A stretch of 46,924 bases of DNA from contig CAZCCC010000006.1 of NCBI GenBank assembly GCA_964497245.1, forward strand, positions 1 through 46,924, in the 5' to 3' direction. Below the pieces are notes generated by a model that did no database searches, was not told the origin of the DNA, and worked only from the letters and a program-made list of their open reading frames with translations. This stretch comes from CAZCCC01 sp964497245. GTDB taxonomy: Bacteria > Patescibacteriota > Patescibacteriia > Buchananbacterales > UBA6539. Positions 7,894 through 16,001 of the stretch are shown in pieces. The number at the start of each line of letters is the position of its first letter. Position 1 is the first letter of the stretch. Both the position numbers and the translations under genes were made by a program.

Positions 7894-8745
7894 ATGCGAT
7901 TTTTAAGATCTCATCAAAAATATTTATTGACCGCTTCATTTTTAGTGGTTTTTTTATTTATTTGTCCAAAACAATCCCTTGGGGAATCCGGTATCCAAGC
8001 TGTTTCCGCATATTATCAATCTTATCTTGAAAAAGGCTATGGACACGGCCTTAGCTTGGAAGATCTGAAAAATCTTGATAGCGACGGGGATGGGCTTTCT
8101 GATTATTTTGAATTATTTGTCAGCCAAACAAATCCTTTAAATCCTGATACCGACGGCGACGGCTACGATGATTATACGGAAATTTATCACGGTTATTCTC
8201 CTCGTCATGCCGAACCGATAAAGCTTTCCCAACTTGACTCAAATAATGACAAAATCCCCAACAGCTGGAAAATAAAGTTTGGTCTGAATATATTGGAAAG
8301 TGATAATGACGGCGACGGCTACGATGATTATACGGAAATTATGAATGGTTATAATCCCGCTTCGCCGGATCAAACCAAAATTGAAAAAACAATCAGAGTT
8401 GACTTATCAAAACAAATATTGACTTATTATTTCGGATCAATCCAACTTGAAAAATTTCCAATTTCCGGAGGAAGGGCCGGCTATCCAACGCCAAAAGGAA
8501 ATTTCAAAATTCTAGCCAAAGAAGATTCCAAAACTTACGGCGGAATTGGCTGGAATTTTTATTATCCAAATACCAAATGGAATCTTCATTTTACAACAAA
8601 TTATTGGCGATATTACATCCATGGCGCTTATTGGCACAATAACTTCGGCCAACCGATGAGCAGCGGCTGTGTCAACGTCCACTACCTTGATATGGAAAGA
8701 TTGTATAATTTCGCTGAAATCGGCACAAAGATAAAAATATTTTAA
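7894..8745 (+). CDS. Secreted L,D-transpeptidase (YkuD) with calcium-binding repeats
   Basis: 283 residues. A signal peptide spans about residues 8-30. Three thrombospondin type-3-like Asp-rich stretches follow (DSDGDGLSDYFE, DTDGDGYDDYTE, DNDGDGYDDYTE, about residues 61-150) and probably bind Ca2+. The C-terminal YkuD domain (about 167-283) has the catalytic pair His243 in IHGAYW and Cys259 in SSGCVNV. It is expected to form 3-3 peptidoglycan cross-links or attach proteins to the wall outside the membrane. The last two Asp-rich repeats are nearly identical in DNA (GACGGCGACGGCTACGATGA at 8152-8171, again near 8307-8325), suggesting recent internal duplication. It has its own promoter and a leader hairpin. 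Confidence 0.88.
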   Translation: MRFLRSHQKYLLTASFLVVFLFICPKQSLGESGIQAVSAYYQSYLEKGYGHGLSLEDLKNLDSDGDGLSDYFELFVSQTNPLNPDTDGDGYDDYTEIYHGYSPRHAEPIKLSQLDSNNDKIPNSWKIKFGLNILESDNDGDGYDDYTEIMNGYNPASPDQTKIEKTIRVDLSKQILTYYFGSIQLEKFPISGGRAGYPTPKGNFKILAKEDSKTYGGIGWNFYYPNTKWNLHFTTNYWRYYIHGAYWHNNFGQPMSSGCVNVHYLDMERLYNFAEIGTKIKIF

Positions 8746-8791
8746 TGGTTTATTTAATATCCTCCCCTCTCTTCAATTTAAGGTATTTTGA

Positions 8792-8800
8792 TGGTAATAT
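8792..8800 (+). promoter_or_regulatory. Extended -10 promoter, probably leaderless argS
   Basis: TGG followed by TAATAT (8795-8800) lies 6 nt before the argS ATG at 8807. A normal start distance would put the first transcribed base at or next to the A of the ATG, giving a leaderless message. Confidence 0.4.
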
Positions 8801-8806
8801 GTATAT

Positions 8807-10567
8807 ATGAAAAATCAAGCTAAATCTCTGGCCGAAATACGTATTTTGACCGAGATAAACCAACAATTAAAAGAAATATTAGACATAAAGCCTGAAAATT
8901 TTCAAAGCCTTGAAATTTTTGATCTGGAAGTAGTACCCAGTCCTAATATTGGGGATTATTCAGTCCCTTGTTTTACATTGGCGAAAGCCTTAAAAAAATC
9001 CCCTGTTGAAATATCTTCACTCTTGGCTAAAAATTTCAAACAAACGGAATTAATTTCACGGGTCCAATCTTTTGGACCTTATTTAAATATTTTTTTAAAT
9101 CCGACTGAATTTAGCAGATTAGTCCTTTCTGAAATTTACAAATTAAAAGAAAAATACGGCAGTTCTAAAATAGGCAAGGGAAAAAAACTAATGGTTGAAT
9201 TTTTTTCACCCAACACCAATAAGCCGCTTACAATCGGGCATATCAGAAATATCTGCTTGGGAGCAAGTATCTCAAAGATATTAAAATGTTGTGGCTATAA
9301 AATAATCAATTCAACTCTTTATAATGATAGAGGGATTGCAATTGCTAAAACGATTGTGGGCTATAAAAAATGGGGAGAGAAAAAAACCCCCAAACAAGTC
9401 AGGCAAAAACCGGATCATTTTGTAGGAAGTTTTTATGTCAAGTTCTGCCAAGAAGAAAAAAACGACCCTAATTTGGAAAACGAAGCCAAACGCGCTCTGC
9501 AAGAATGGGAAAAAGGAAAAAGAGAAATAAAATCCGTTTGGCAAAAACTAATGGGCTGGGTTCTGGAAGGATTTAAACAAACTTTGGAAAAATTGGAAAT
9601 AAAAAATTTTGACGAAGAATATTATGAAAGCGAATACTATAATAAAGGCAAAGAAATTGTTGAACAAGGTCTTAAAAAAGGAATTTTTATAAAAAATCAA
9701 GAAGGGGTCATTTTGGCCAAACTTGAAAAATTAGGTATTCCCGACAAAATAGTTTTGCGGCCTGATGAAACCAGTCTTTACATAACCCAAGATTTATACT
9801 TGGCGTATTTAAAAGACAAAAACAATTTGGACGGTTCAATTTATGTAGTCGGCTCGGAGCAAGATTTATATTTTAAACAACTTTTTAAAATATTAGAACT
9901 TCTAGATTTCAAAAATATTGATAAATACAACCACCTGTCTTATGGAATGATCAGACTTTTGGATGGAAAAATAAAATCTCGCGAAGGAGTAGTTAAGGGC
10001 ACCGGAGCGGATGATCTCATCTGCCAGCTGGAAAAATTAGCCTTGAAAGAAATTGAAAATCGCTATCCTGATTTATCAGACAAAGAATTGAAAAAAAGAT
10101 CGGCCCAAATCGCTTTAGCGGCTTTAAAATTTTATATTCTGGCTGTTAATCCGAAAACTACGATGATTTTTGAACCGCAAAAATCAATTTCTCTTACCGG
10201 AAAAACCGGACCCTACCTGCAATATGTAAATGCCAGGATTAACAGTATCTTTGAAAAAAATGGCAAAAAAATTTCGGCAAAAGTTGATTTCTCTTTATTT
10301 AAAGAACAGCCTGAATTTGAATTGATTAAAATTTTGGCTAAATTTCCGAATGTAATTTATTCTTCGGCATTAAAATATGATCCATCTGATCTGACAAATT
10401 ATCTTTATGATCTAGCCAAATCTTTCAGCTCGTTTTATGAAAAAATACCAGTAATACAAGCTGAGAAACAAACAAAAAAAGCTCGGTTATTCTTAATCAA
10501 TAATGTTAAAATTGTTTTAAAGACGGGTTTGGACTTGCTAGGTATTCCAATACCAGAAAAAATGTAA
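8807..10567 (+). CDS. argS: Arginyl-tRNA synthetase
   Basis: Charges tRNA-Arg with arginine. 586 residues, normal for class Ia ArgS. The N-terminal Arg-tRNA-synthetase additional domain (about 1-110) is followed by SPNTNKPLTIGHIRN, where the HIGH signature is IGH at residues 143-145. The KMSK-equivalent region is GKIKSREGVV. The C-terminal DALR-type anticodon-binding domain includes TGPYLQYVNARI. No Shine-Dalgarno sequence precedes the ATG and a -10 element sits just upstream, so the message may be leaderless. A tRNA-Arg(TCG) gene lies at 22508-22579. Confidence 0.93.
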   Translation: MKNQAKSLAEIRILTEINQQLKEILDIKPENFQSLEIFDLEVVPSPNIGDYSVPCFTLAKALKKSPVEISSLLAKNFKQTELISRVQSFGPYLNIFLNPTEFSRLVLSEIYKLKEKYGSSKIGKGKKLMVEFFSPNTNKPLTIGHIRNICLGASISKILKCCGYKIINSTLYNDRGIAIAKTIVGYKKWGEKKTPKQVRQKPDHFVGSFYVKFCQEEKNDPNLENEAKRALQEWEKGKREIKSVWQKLMGWVLEGFKQTLEKLEIKNFDEEYYESEYYNKGKEIVEQGLKKGIFIKNQEGVILAKLEKLGIPDKIVLRPDETSLYITQDLYLAYLKDKNNLDGSIYVVGSEQDLYFKQLFKILELLDFKNIDKYNHLSYGMIRLLDGKIKSREGVVKGTGADDLICQLEKLALKEIENRYPDLSDKELKKRSAQIALAALKFYILAVNPKTTMIFEPQKSISLTGKTGPYLQYVNARINSIFEKNGKKISAKVDFSLFKEQPEFELIKILAKFPNVIYSSALKYDPSDLTNYLYDLAKSFSSFYEKIPVIQAEKQTKKARLFLINNVKIVLKTGLDLLGIPIPEKM

Positions 10568-10617
10568 GGTATAAAAACTGCCTAAAATCTTAAATATTTT
10601 TATAATTTTTACAAAAT

Positions 10618-10998
10618 ATGCCAAAGCGAAAAATCAAAATTCTAATTGTTGAAGATGAACAGTTTCTTCTGGATTTATATGATTTAAAATTAAATAAAGC
10701 GGGCTTTGAAGTAATCAAGGCTTTAAATGGCACTCAAGGAATTTCTTTGGCTAAAATTGAACTACCCGACCTAATTTTACTTGATATTCTAATGCCGGAA
10801 ATTGATGGTTATGAAATGCTTAAAAATCTAAAGGAAAATCCTAAAACTAAAAAAATTCCGGTAATAATATTTTCCAATTTATCACAAAAAAATGAGATTG
10901 AAAAAGGCTTAAAGTTAGGGGCAAAGGATTTTATAATAAAAACAAATGTTACTCCTGCTGAAATAGTGGATAAGGTTAAAAACTATTTAAAAAAATGA
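10618..10998 (+). CDS. Single-domain response regulator (CheY-like receiver)
   Basis: A 126-residue receiver with no output domain. The acidic pocket VEDEQ is near residue 11, phospho-acceptor Asp56 is in LLDILMPEIDG, the switch Ser/Thr lies in IIFSNLS and the conserved Lys is in GAKDFIIK. It could take phosphate from the histidine kinase at 3824-6076, which has no receiver of its own, or act by binding a partner such as pilus machinery. It lies 50 nt after argS with no clear promoter between them. Confidence 0.9.
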   Translation: MPKRKIKILIVEDEQFLLDLYDLKLNKAGFEVIKALNGTQGISLAKIELPDLILLDILMPEIDGYEMLKNLKENPKTKKIPVIIFSNLSQKNEIEKGLKLGAKDFIIKTNVTPAEIVDKVKNYLKK

Positions 10999-11051
10999 AT
11001 TTATATCCTTACTTCTTTAAAAAAAATTTTAATTAATAACTCATTAAAATT

Positions 11052-11243
11052 ATGCCAAAACCAATTGTTAACCAAGAAACCTGCATTGGCTGTGGAACCT
11101 GTGAATCAATCTGTCCGGCAGTTTTTAAAATTGACGGCGGCGGAAAAGCCCAAGTTCAAGAAGCTGACTATGAAGAAAATAAAGAAGCAATCCAGGAATC
11201 AATTGACTCGTGTCCGGTTCAGGCCATAAGTGTTGGAGAGTAA
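11052..11243 (+). CDS. Small 4Fe-4S ferredoxin
   Basis: 63 residues with CIGCGTCESICP at residues 11-22 (Cys11, Cys14, Cys17, Cys21) and SCPVQAI near the end (Cys54). This pattern fits a single [4Fe-4S] cluster held by Cys11, Cys14, Cys17 and Cys54, like Pyrococcus/Thermotoga-type ferredoxins; Cys21 could form a disulfide with another residue or help a second site. It is an electron carrier in the cytoplasm; partners are not visible in this window. Two terminators follow within 125 nt. Confidence 0.9.
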   Translation: MPKPIVNQETCIGCGTCESICPAVFKIDGGGKAQVQEADYEENKEAIQESIDSCPVQAISVGE

Positions 11244-11279
11244 TTATTACCAAAAAATTAATTCTGTTTTTCGGGAGGT

Positions 11280-11317
11280 AAAGCAATATTAATCTAAAAT
11301 TGCTTTGATTATTTTTT
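11280..11317 (+). terminator. Intrinsic terminator after ferredoxin
   Basis: AAAGCAAT (11280-11287) pairs with ATTGCTTT (11299-11306); a T-rich tract with six T ends at 11317. A purine-rich GGGAGG lies just upstream with no start codon after it. Confidence 0.7.
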
Positions 11318-11338
11318 GATAAAACAGATAAAGAGATT

Positions 11339-11367
11339 AAACCGTCCTGCTTAACAGGCGGTTTTTT
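11339..11367 (+). terminator. Second intrinsic terminator after ferredoxin
   Basis: AAACCG (11339-11344) pairs with CGGTTT, with an inner CCTG/CAGG stem, followed by a T run to 11367. It stands in tandem with the terminator at 11280-11317. Confidence 0.8.
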
Positions 11368-11519
11368 AATTAATCCAGTAAAACCAAATATCATATTTCC
11401 GATAAAATTAAAAAAATAATAAGAGTGTCCAAATAAGCCATTCCTAATTCCCCCCCCTTTTTTACATAACGAGTGCATGCAGTTGACAAAAATCTAATAG
11501 TATGATAAGGTGGTAAACT

Positions 11520-11541
11520 TTCCCAAAAATGGGAATTTTTT
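11520..11541 (+). promoter_or_regulatory. Terminator-like hairpin in the leader of the 3D-domain gene
   Basis: TTCCCA (11520-11525) pairs with TGGGAA (11530-11535), loop AAAA, followed by six T (11536-11541). It lies 12 nt before the ATG at 11554. It resembles the leader hairpin of the L,D-transpeptidase gene. Confidence 0.55.
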
Positions 11542-11553
11542 GTTATAAATGAT

Positions 11554-12084
11554 ATGAACAAATTTAAAAAAAATCTAAAAAATATTTGGCTGCACCGATT
11601 GGAAATATTGGTTCTTTTATCACTAATTTTCCAATTTAATTTCCCTCATTACGCCTTTGCTTTTGAGGAAAAAAAAGATGAAAAAAGCATAATTTTACCC
11701 AATTTTGTAATAAGTTCAGAAAAATCAGATAAGGAAAATAGGGTTTCAATTCCCACATTAATTAGGAAAGAAGAAAAAGTTTTAAGAACTTACCATATTC
11801 CAATTACCGCTTATTCAAGCACTGTTGACCAGTGCTATGGTGACCCCTGCATAACCGCCAATGGTTTTAATGTCTGTAAACATAACCAAGAAGATGTAAT
11901 TGCCGCCAATTTTTTGCCTTTTGGAACAAAGGTAAGAATTCCTGAATTATTTGGAGATAAAATTTTTACAGTACAAGACAGAATGAATTCCCGTTATTAT
12001 TATAGAGCTGACATTTGGATGAAAACCCGACAAGCTGCAATTAAATTCGGAATAGCATACACTACAATTGAAGTTTTAGAATAA
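11554..12084 (+). CDS. Exported 3D-domain (double-psi beta-barrel) cell-wall protein
   Basis: 176 residues. A hydrophobic N-terminal segment (about 15-38) is a signal peptide or anchor. The C-terminal part, from ITAYSSTVDQ to the end, fits the 3D domain found in MltA and Firmicute resuscitation/stationary-phase survival proteins: TANG, then VIAANFLPFGTKVRIP, then VQDRMNSRYYYRADIWM carrying the conserved acidic residues. Such domains act on or bind peptidoglycan. Three Cys (DQCYGDPC and NVCK) may form disulfides outside the cell. The domain is near-complete but short. A terminator at 12221-12248 follows. Confidence 0.75.
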   Translation: MNKFKKNLKNIWLHRLEILVLLSLIFQFNFPHYAFAFEEKKDEKSIILPNFVISSEKSDKENRVSIPTLIRKEEKVLRTYHIPITAYSSTVDQCYGDPCITANGFNVCKHNQEDVIAANFLPFGTKVRIPELFGDKIFTVQDRMNSRYYYRADIWMKTRQAAIKFGIAYTTIEVLE

Positions 12085-12288
12085 TTTTAAAATCAATTCA
12101 TAAATGAAGAGTATTAACTCTAAAGCAAGCTTTAGACTCACAAAGATGCTCACTTACGCTTGTGCTTTGTCTCCCCAGTTTGCTGTGGAATATTCTTCTT
12201 ACCTCACTGGCTCGGCAATAAAAAAGCTTGCAATTTAAGCTTTTTTTTGTTAAACTGATTTAGTAATAAAATCAATTAACATCTATCC
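12085..12288 (+). other. Intergenic stretch with a possible divergent repeat copy
   Basis: GAGTATTAACTC near 12106-12117 and CTCGGCAATAAAA near 12211-12223 resemble the two ends of the repeat family described at 12471, 35723 and 38942. The roughly 95 nt between them are not recognised. It ends in the terminator at 12221-12248. No gene is seen. Confidence 0.35.
12221..12248 (+). terminator. Intrinsic terminator before tRNA-Cys
   Basis: AAAAAGCTT (12221-12229) pairs with AAGCTTTTT (12237-12245), and the T run continues to 12248. It separates the 3D-domain gene from tRNA-Cys. Confidence 0.8.
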
Positions 12289-12362
<74 letters not shown>

Positions 12363-12447
12363 AAACCAGATCTGATAAATTAAACATCTGTTTACGGGTT
12401 CTGCGCCATTAAAAAGCATTAAATTGAGCATACCAGCCTTTGGCTGG

Positions 12448-12465
12448 GATTTCCGCTCAGGCCTC
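12448..12465 (+). repeat. Direct repeat of the tRNA-Cys 3' end
   Basis: GATTTCCGCTCAGGCCTC copies the tRNA-Cys 3' end (12343-12360) with a single change (T for C). The upstream part of the tRNA is not repeated. This is the usual footprint of tRNA-targeted integration, but only about 85 bp lie between the copies and they hold no gene. Confidence 0.7.
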
Positions 12466-12470
12466 ATCAA

Positions 12471-12508
12471 AAATAAAGGGTATTAACCCTTTTTGTCGCC
12501 AATAAAAT
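12471..12508 (+). repeat. Dispersed palindromic repeat, short copy
   Basis: AAATAAAGGGTATTAACCC is followed by TTTTTGTCGCCAATAAAA. AAAGGG and CCCTTT form a hairpin with a T run, so it can act as a terminator upstream of infB. The same ends appear in longer copies at 35723-35860 and 38942-39018, and the first part at 33782 and 46837. Confidence 0.7.
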
Positions 12509-12547
12509 TTATAAATATTAAATTATTCAACTACTTAACTTTATCCC

Positions 12548-14533
12548 ATGAACGTAACGGAACTAGCTCGAAAACTAAAAATTCCAACCAAAGAACTGCT
12601 GGAAATTCTACCAGCAGTTGGTTTTGGCATAGGCAGAAGAGCAATTAAAATTGATAATCGCCAGGCTCAAAAAGTAATAGAACAATGGCCAAGACTTTTG
12701 GCTCAATATAAAACTCAAAATACTCCTGATGAAGAAACTATAAAAGTAGAAAATATTCCTTTACCCCCTGAACAAAAAACAATAATTATTCCTCAAACTA
12801 TCAGGGTTAAAGACTTCGCCCAAAAGCTGAAATGTTCAATTTCTAAAGTCATGTCCGAGTTGATGAAAAATGGAGTTTTATCTTCAATGAATGAAGAGAT
12901 AGATTTTGAAACTGCGGCAATCATCGGCAACGAACTTGGGTTTGAAATAGTTATTGATGAAAATATTTATTCGGAAAAAGAAAAAACCACTTCTGAAAAG
13001 CTTGAGTCTTTACTCTCAGAACAAGATAAGAAAAAACTTAAAGTCCGACCACCGGTTGTAGTAGTCATGGGTCATGTCGACCATGGAAAAACTAAATTAT
13101 TGGACACAATAAGGGAAACAAACATTATTGAAAAAGAAAGTGGTGGAATCACCCAACATATCGGTGCCTATCAAGTTGAAAAAAATGGGAAACTAATTAC
13201 CTTTATAGATACTCCCGGACATGAAGCATTTACTACCATGAGATCACGAGGTGCCAGAGTGGCCGATATTGCGATTTTAGTTATTGCTGCTGACGACAGT
13301 ATTCAGCCTCAAACCAAAGAATCAATAAAAATAATAAAATCGGCTGGATTACCAATGGTTGTGGCAATAAATAAAATAGATAAGCCTGATGCCAATCCTG
13401 AAAAAGTCAAACAGGATCTGGCGTCTATGAATCTAGTTCCGGAAGAATGGGGCGGAAAAACAATCGTTGTTCCAATTTCAGCTAAACAGAATATTGGAAT
13501 TGATGAATTATTGGAAATTATTATATTGATTACCGAAACCGAAAAAGAAGAGATTATGGCAAATCCAGAAAGGCTTGCGGTCGGAACAATAATAGAATCC
13601 CATATTGACAAAGGACAAGGTCCGGTAGCTACTATTTTAATTCAAAATGGAACCCTTAGATCAGGCGACCTGGTTGAAGTTTCGGGAAACTTTTACGGAA
13701 AAATAAGAGCAATGAAAAATTTTATCGGAAAAGACGTTAAAGAAGCTCCTCCATCCACTCCGGTCAAAATATTGGGTTTGAAAGCGGCCCCAAGCGTCGG
13801 CGATGTTTTGGAAGCAAAATCGGATATTTCTAAAAAAACCAAAATAAAAAAATACCAACTGACTCAACAATCAACTGACTATACTAAACCATCCGATTCT
13901 TCAAGTGAAAAAAACGGCTGCAAATCCTTTAATATAGTTTTAAAAGCCGATGTTCTGGGATCATTAGAAGCAATAATCGCTTCTTTGGTAAAGATGGATC
14001 ATCCGGAAGTGAGAATAAACATAGTCAGTAAAGGACTCGGTAACATTAATGAAAACGATGTAAAAAGTGCGGAAGCTTCAAATTCAATAATCTTTGGCTT
14101 TCACGTAAAACTAACCCAAGAAGCCGCCAGTTTGGCGAAAGATAAAAAAGTGGAAGTAAGACTGTATGAAATAATCTATAAATTATTTGAAGACGCCAAA
14201 CAAAAACTTGAAGAACTTCTTTCTCCGGACATTATACGAACCGATTTAGGCAGGATTAAAGTCCTAGCTGTATTCCATAAAGAAAACAATTCTATGATTA
14301 TCGGTGGAAGTGTTACTAAAGGTATTGCTAAACTTGGAGCAAAGGTTGATATAATCCGCCAAAAAACAAAGCTGGCAACGGGTAATATTACCCAGCTTCA
14401 AGTTAATAAAGTAGATGTAAATGAGGCTGAGATGGGAAAAGAATGTGGGATGAAATATGAAGGCAAACCAATAATTGAAAAAGATGATTTTTTGGAATTT
14501 TATACTGAGGAAATTAAGGAAAAAAAGATTTAA
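12548..14533 (+). CDS. infB: Translation initiation factor IF-2
   Basis: GTPase that delivers initiator tRNA to the 30S subunit. 661 residues, shorter than E. coli IF-2 because the N-terminal region is reduced to two IF2_N-like helical modules (about 1-55 and 80-135). The G1 motif GHVDHGKT is at residues 175-182, followed by DTPGHEAF (G3) and NKIDKPD (G4). Domains II to IV follow, including the conserved KADVLGSLEAI region. The ATG at 12548 has no clear Shine-Dalgarno sequence. rbfA lies 84 nt downstream, the usual bacterial order infB-rbfA. Confidence 0.95.
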   Translation: MNVTELARKLKIPTKELLEILPAVGFGIGRRAIKIDNRQAQKVIEQWPRLLAQYKTQNTPDEETIKVENIPLPPEQKTIIIPQTIRVKDFAQKLKCSISKVMSELMKNGVLSSMNEEIDFETAAIIGNELGFEIVIDENIYSEKEKTTSEKLESLLSEQDKKKLKVRPPVVVVMGHVDHGKTKLLDTIRETNIIEKESGGITQHIGAYQVEKNGKLITFIDTPGHEAFTTMRSRGARVADIAILVIAADDSIQPQTKESIKIIKSAGLPMVVAINKIDKPDANPEKVKQDLASMNLVPEEWGGKTIVVPISAKQNIGIDELLEIIILITETEKEEIMANPERLAVGTIIESHIDKGQGPVATILIQNGTLRSGDLVEVSGNFYGKIRAMKNFIGKDVKEAPPSTPVKILGLKAAPSVGDVLEAKSDISKKTKIKKYQLTQQSTDYTKPSDSSSEKNGCKSFNIVLKADVLGSLEAIIASLVKMDHPEVRINIVSKGLGNINENDVKSAEASNSIIFGFHVKLTQEAASLAKDKKVEVRLYEIIYKLFEDAKQKLEELLSPDIIRTDLGRIKVLAVFHKENNSMIIGGSVTKGIAKLGAKVDIIRQKTKLATGNITQLQVNKVDVNEAEMGKECGMKYEGKPIIEKDDFLEFYTEEIKEKKI

Positions 14534-14617
14534 AATAAACCTTACTATCATATTTGGTAAATAACCGTATATCCTAATCGTCAAATAATAAATAAGGATG
14601 ATAATATAAATATTTAA

Positions 14618-14959
14618 ATGCCGCATAGAATTGAACAAATTAATCAACTCCTACGCCAAGAACTCGGCCAGATAATACTGGCCGAAATTGATTTTCCTAG
14701 AAATTGCCTGGCCACAATTACTAACGTGGAATCTTCAAAAGATATTAGGCATGCAAAAATTTGGATTTCTGTTATTCCTGGTAAATATAAAAAAAAAGTG
14801 TTAGACAAACTGAACTCAAATATAGGACATCTGCAATTTTTACTCAACAAAAAGCTTTCCCTTAAGCCCTTACCTCGCCTGCGCTTTGCGATTGATGATA
14901 CGGAGACAAAAGCCTGTGGTATAGAAGAAATACTTGACCGAATAAAAAAAACCAGCTAG
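14618..14959 (+). CDS. rbfA: Ribosome-binding factor A
   Basis: 113-residue KH-fold 30S maturation factor. Family stretches seen: RIEQINQLLRQELGQII at the N-terminus, then VESSKDIRHAKIWISV, and LPRLRFAIDDT near the end. Length is normal. It follows infB. The stop codon lies inside a hairpin (CCAGCT and AGCTGG, about 14952-14972) followed by a T-rich tract, a possible weak terminator before nrnA. Confidence 0.92.
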   Translation: MPHRIEQINQLLRQELGQIILAEIDFPRNCLATITNVESSKDIRHAKIWISVIPGKYKKKVLDKLNSNIGHLQFLLNKKLSLKPLPRLRFAIDDTETKACGIEEILDRIKKTS

Positions 14960-14999
14960 TATACTAAGCTGGGTATTTTAATTCCCTGCCTTGAATACT

Positions 15000-15971
15000 A
15001 TGGAAATTTCTTCTTGTAGCCAAAAAATATATTCCAAAATAAAAGAATCTAAAAACGCCATAATTATTACCCATCCAAATCCCGATGCGGACGCTTTGGG
15101 TAGTATGGCTGCTTTTGGACATCTGTTTGAAAGATTGGATAAAAAATACTCCAAATTCTGCATGAACCAAGCTCCCAATAACTTGTCATGGATAGTTAAT
15201 TTTGAAAAATTTATAATCGATTGTAAACAAATTGAAAAAAATGATTACGATTTGGCGATAGTTCTTGATTCCGGCGATTTGGAATATGCCGGGATAAAAA
15301 AAATTTTCAGCAGTATCCCCAAAAAAATATTCTTAATTAATATAGATCACCATATTACTAATACTTTTTTCGGTGATATAAATTTAGTTGACACTGAAGC
15401 GGCATCGACAACTGAAATAATCTACCACCTGTTAGAGTCTTTAAAAATAAAAATAAAATCAAAAACAGCGAATGCTCTTTTGGCCGGAATTATTGGAGAT
15501 ACCTATAACTTTACCAATCCAAACACTAACTATAAATCACTTGAAACCGCTTCTGAACTGTTACTTTATGGTGCAAGGCTCAAACATGTCCACGATTCAA
15601 TTTTTAAAAATAAAACAATTGATAATTTAAAAGTTTGGGGGGAAATTTTAATGGGTTTGAAATACAATCCTGAAATGGAAATTGCCTATACGGTTTACAA
15701 TTTTGATAGTTCAAAATTAAACATTAATTCTGAAAATATCTCAGAAGGAATAACTAATTTTTTAAATAATATTTCCGGGGTCAAAGCAGCCCTAATTCTG
15801 CAACAAATAGACAAAAATACCATAAAAGGTAGTTTTAGAACAAACCACGACTTGATTGATGTCTCAAAACTAGCTATGATATTAGGAGGAGGAGGTCACC
15901 AGAAAGCCGCTGGTTTTAAAATTAAAGGCCATCTTTCAAAAACAAAAAATGGCGAATGGCAAATTGAATAG
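15000..15971 (+). CDS. nrnA: DHH-family nanoRNase / pAp phosphatase
   Basis: Degrades short oligoribonucleotides and may dephosphorylate pAp. About 323 residues. The DHH domain shows THPNPDADALGS (motif I), VLDSGD (motif II), IDHH (motif III) and an EAASTTEI segment. The C-terminal DHHA1 domain carries GGGGHQKAAGF. A TTG at 14991 is an alternative start; I prefer the ATG at 15000, three codons in. It fits with rny, rnc and the ymdB-like gene as part of the RNA decay set in this window. Confidence 0.9.
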   Translation: MEISSCSQKIYSKIKESKNAIIITHPNPDADALGSMAAFGHLFERLDKKYSKFCMNQAPNNLSWIVNFEKFIIDCKQIEKNDYDLAIVLDSGDLEYAGIKKIFSSIPKKIFLINIDHHITNTFFGDINLVDTEAASTTEIIYHLLESLKIKIKSKTANALLAGIIGDTYNFTNPNTNYKSLETASELLLYGARLKHVHDSIFKNKTIDNLKVWGEILMGLKYNPEMEIAYTVYNFDSSKLNINSENISEGITNFLNNISGVKAALILQQIDKNTIKGSFRTNHDLIDVSKLAMILGGGGHQKAAGFKIKGHLSKTKNGEWQIE

Positions 15972-16001
15972 AGAAATTAAAAATTTATAATAATAAATAG
16001 T

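Larger units (their letters stand above)
11244..11553 (+). other. Intergenic stretch with two terminators and a promoter region
   Basis: After the ferredoxin come two tandem terminators (11280-11317 and 11339-11367). A promoter-like region follows at about 11483-11509: TTGACA at 11483-11488 with TATGATAAG-type sequence downstream, but the spacing (12-15 bp) is poor. A leader hairpin sits at 11520-11541. I see no gene here. Confidence 0.6.

Noticed and set aside
11125..11478. 117-residue minus-strand frame across the ferredoxin end and two terminators
   Set aside because: It overlaps a clear ferredoxin and passes through two terminator hairpins.
11483..11509. Standard promoter for the 3D-domain gene
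   Set aside because: TTGACA is perfect, but no -10 lies at 16-18 bp; the nearest TATGAT is at 12 bp. I mention it only as a promoter-like region.
12363..12465. Second, degenerate tRNA gene upstream of the tRNA-Cys 3' copy
   Set aside because: Only the last 18 nt match tRNA-Cys; no acceptor 5' arm, D-arm or anticodon arm can be placed in the preceding 85 nt.
14264..14647. 127-residue minus-strand frame at the infB end
   Set aside because: It is a shadow of infB, which has strong family motifs in the plus frame.
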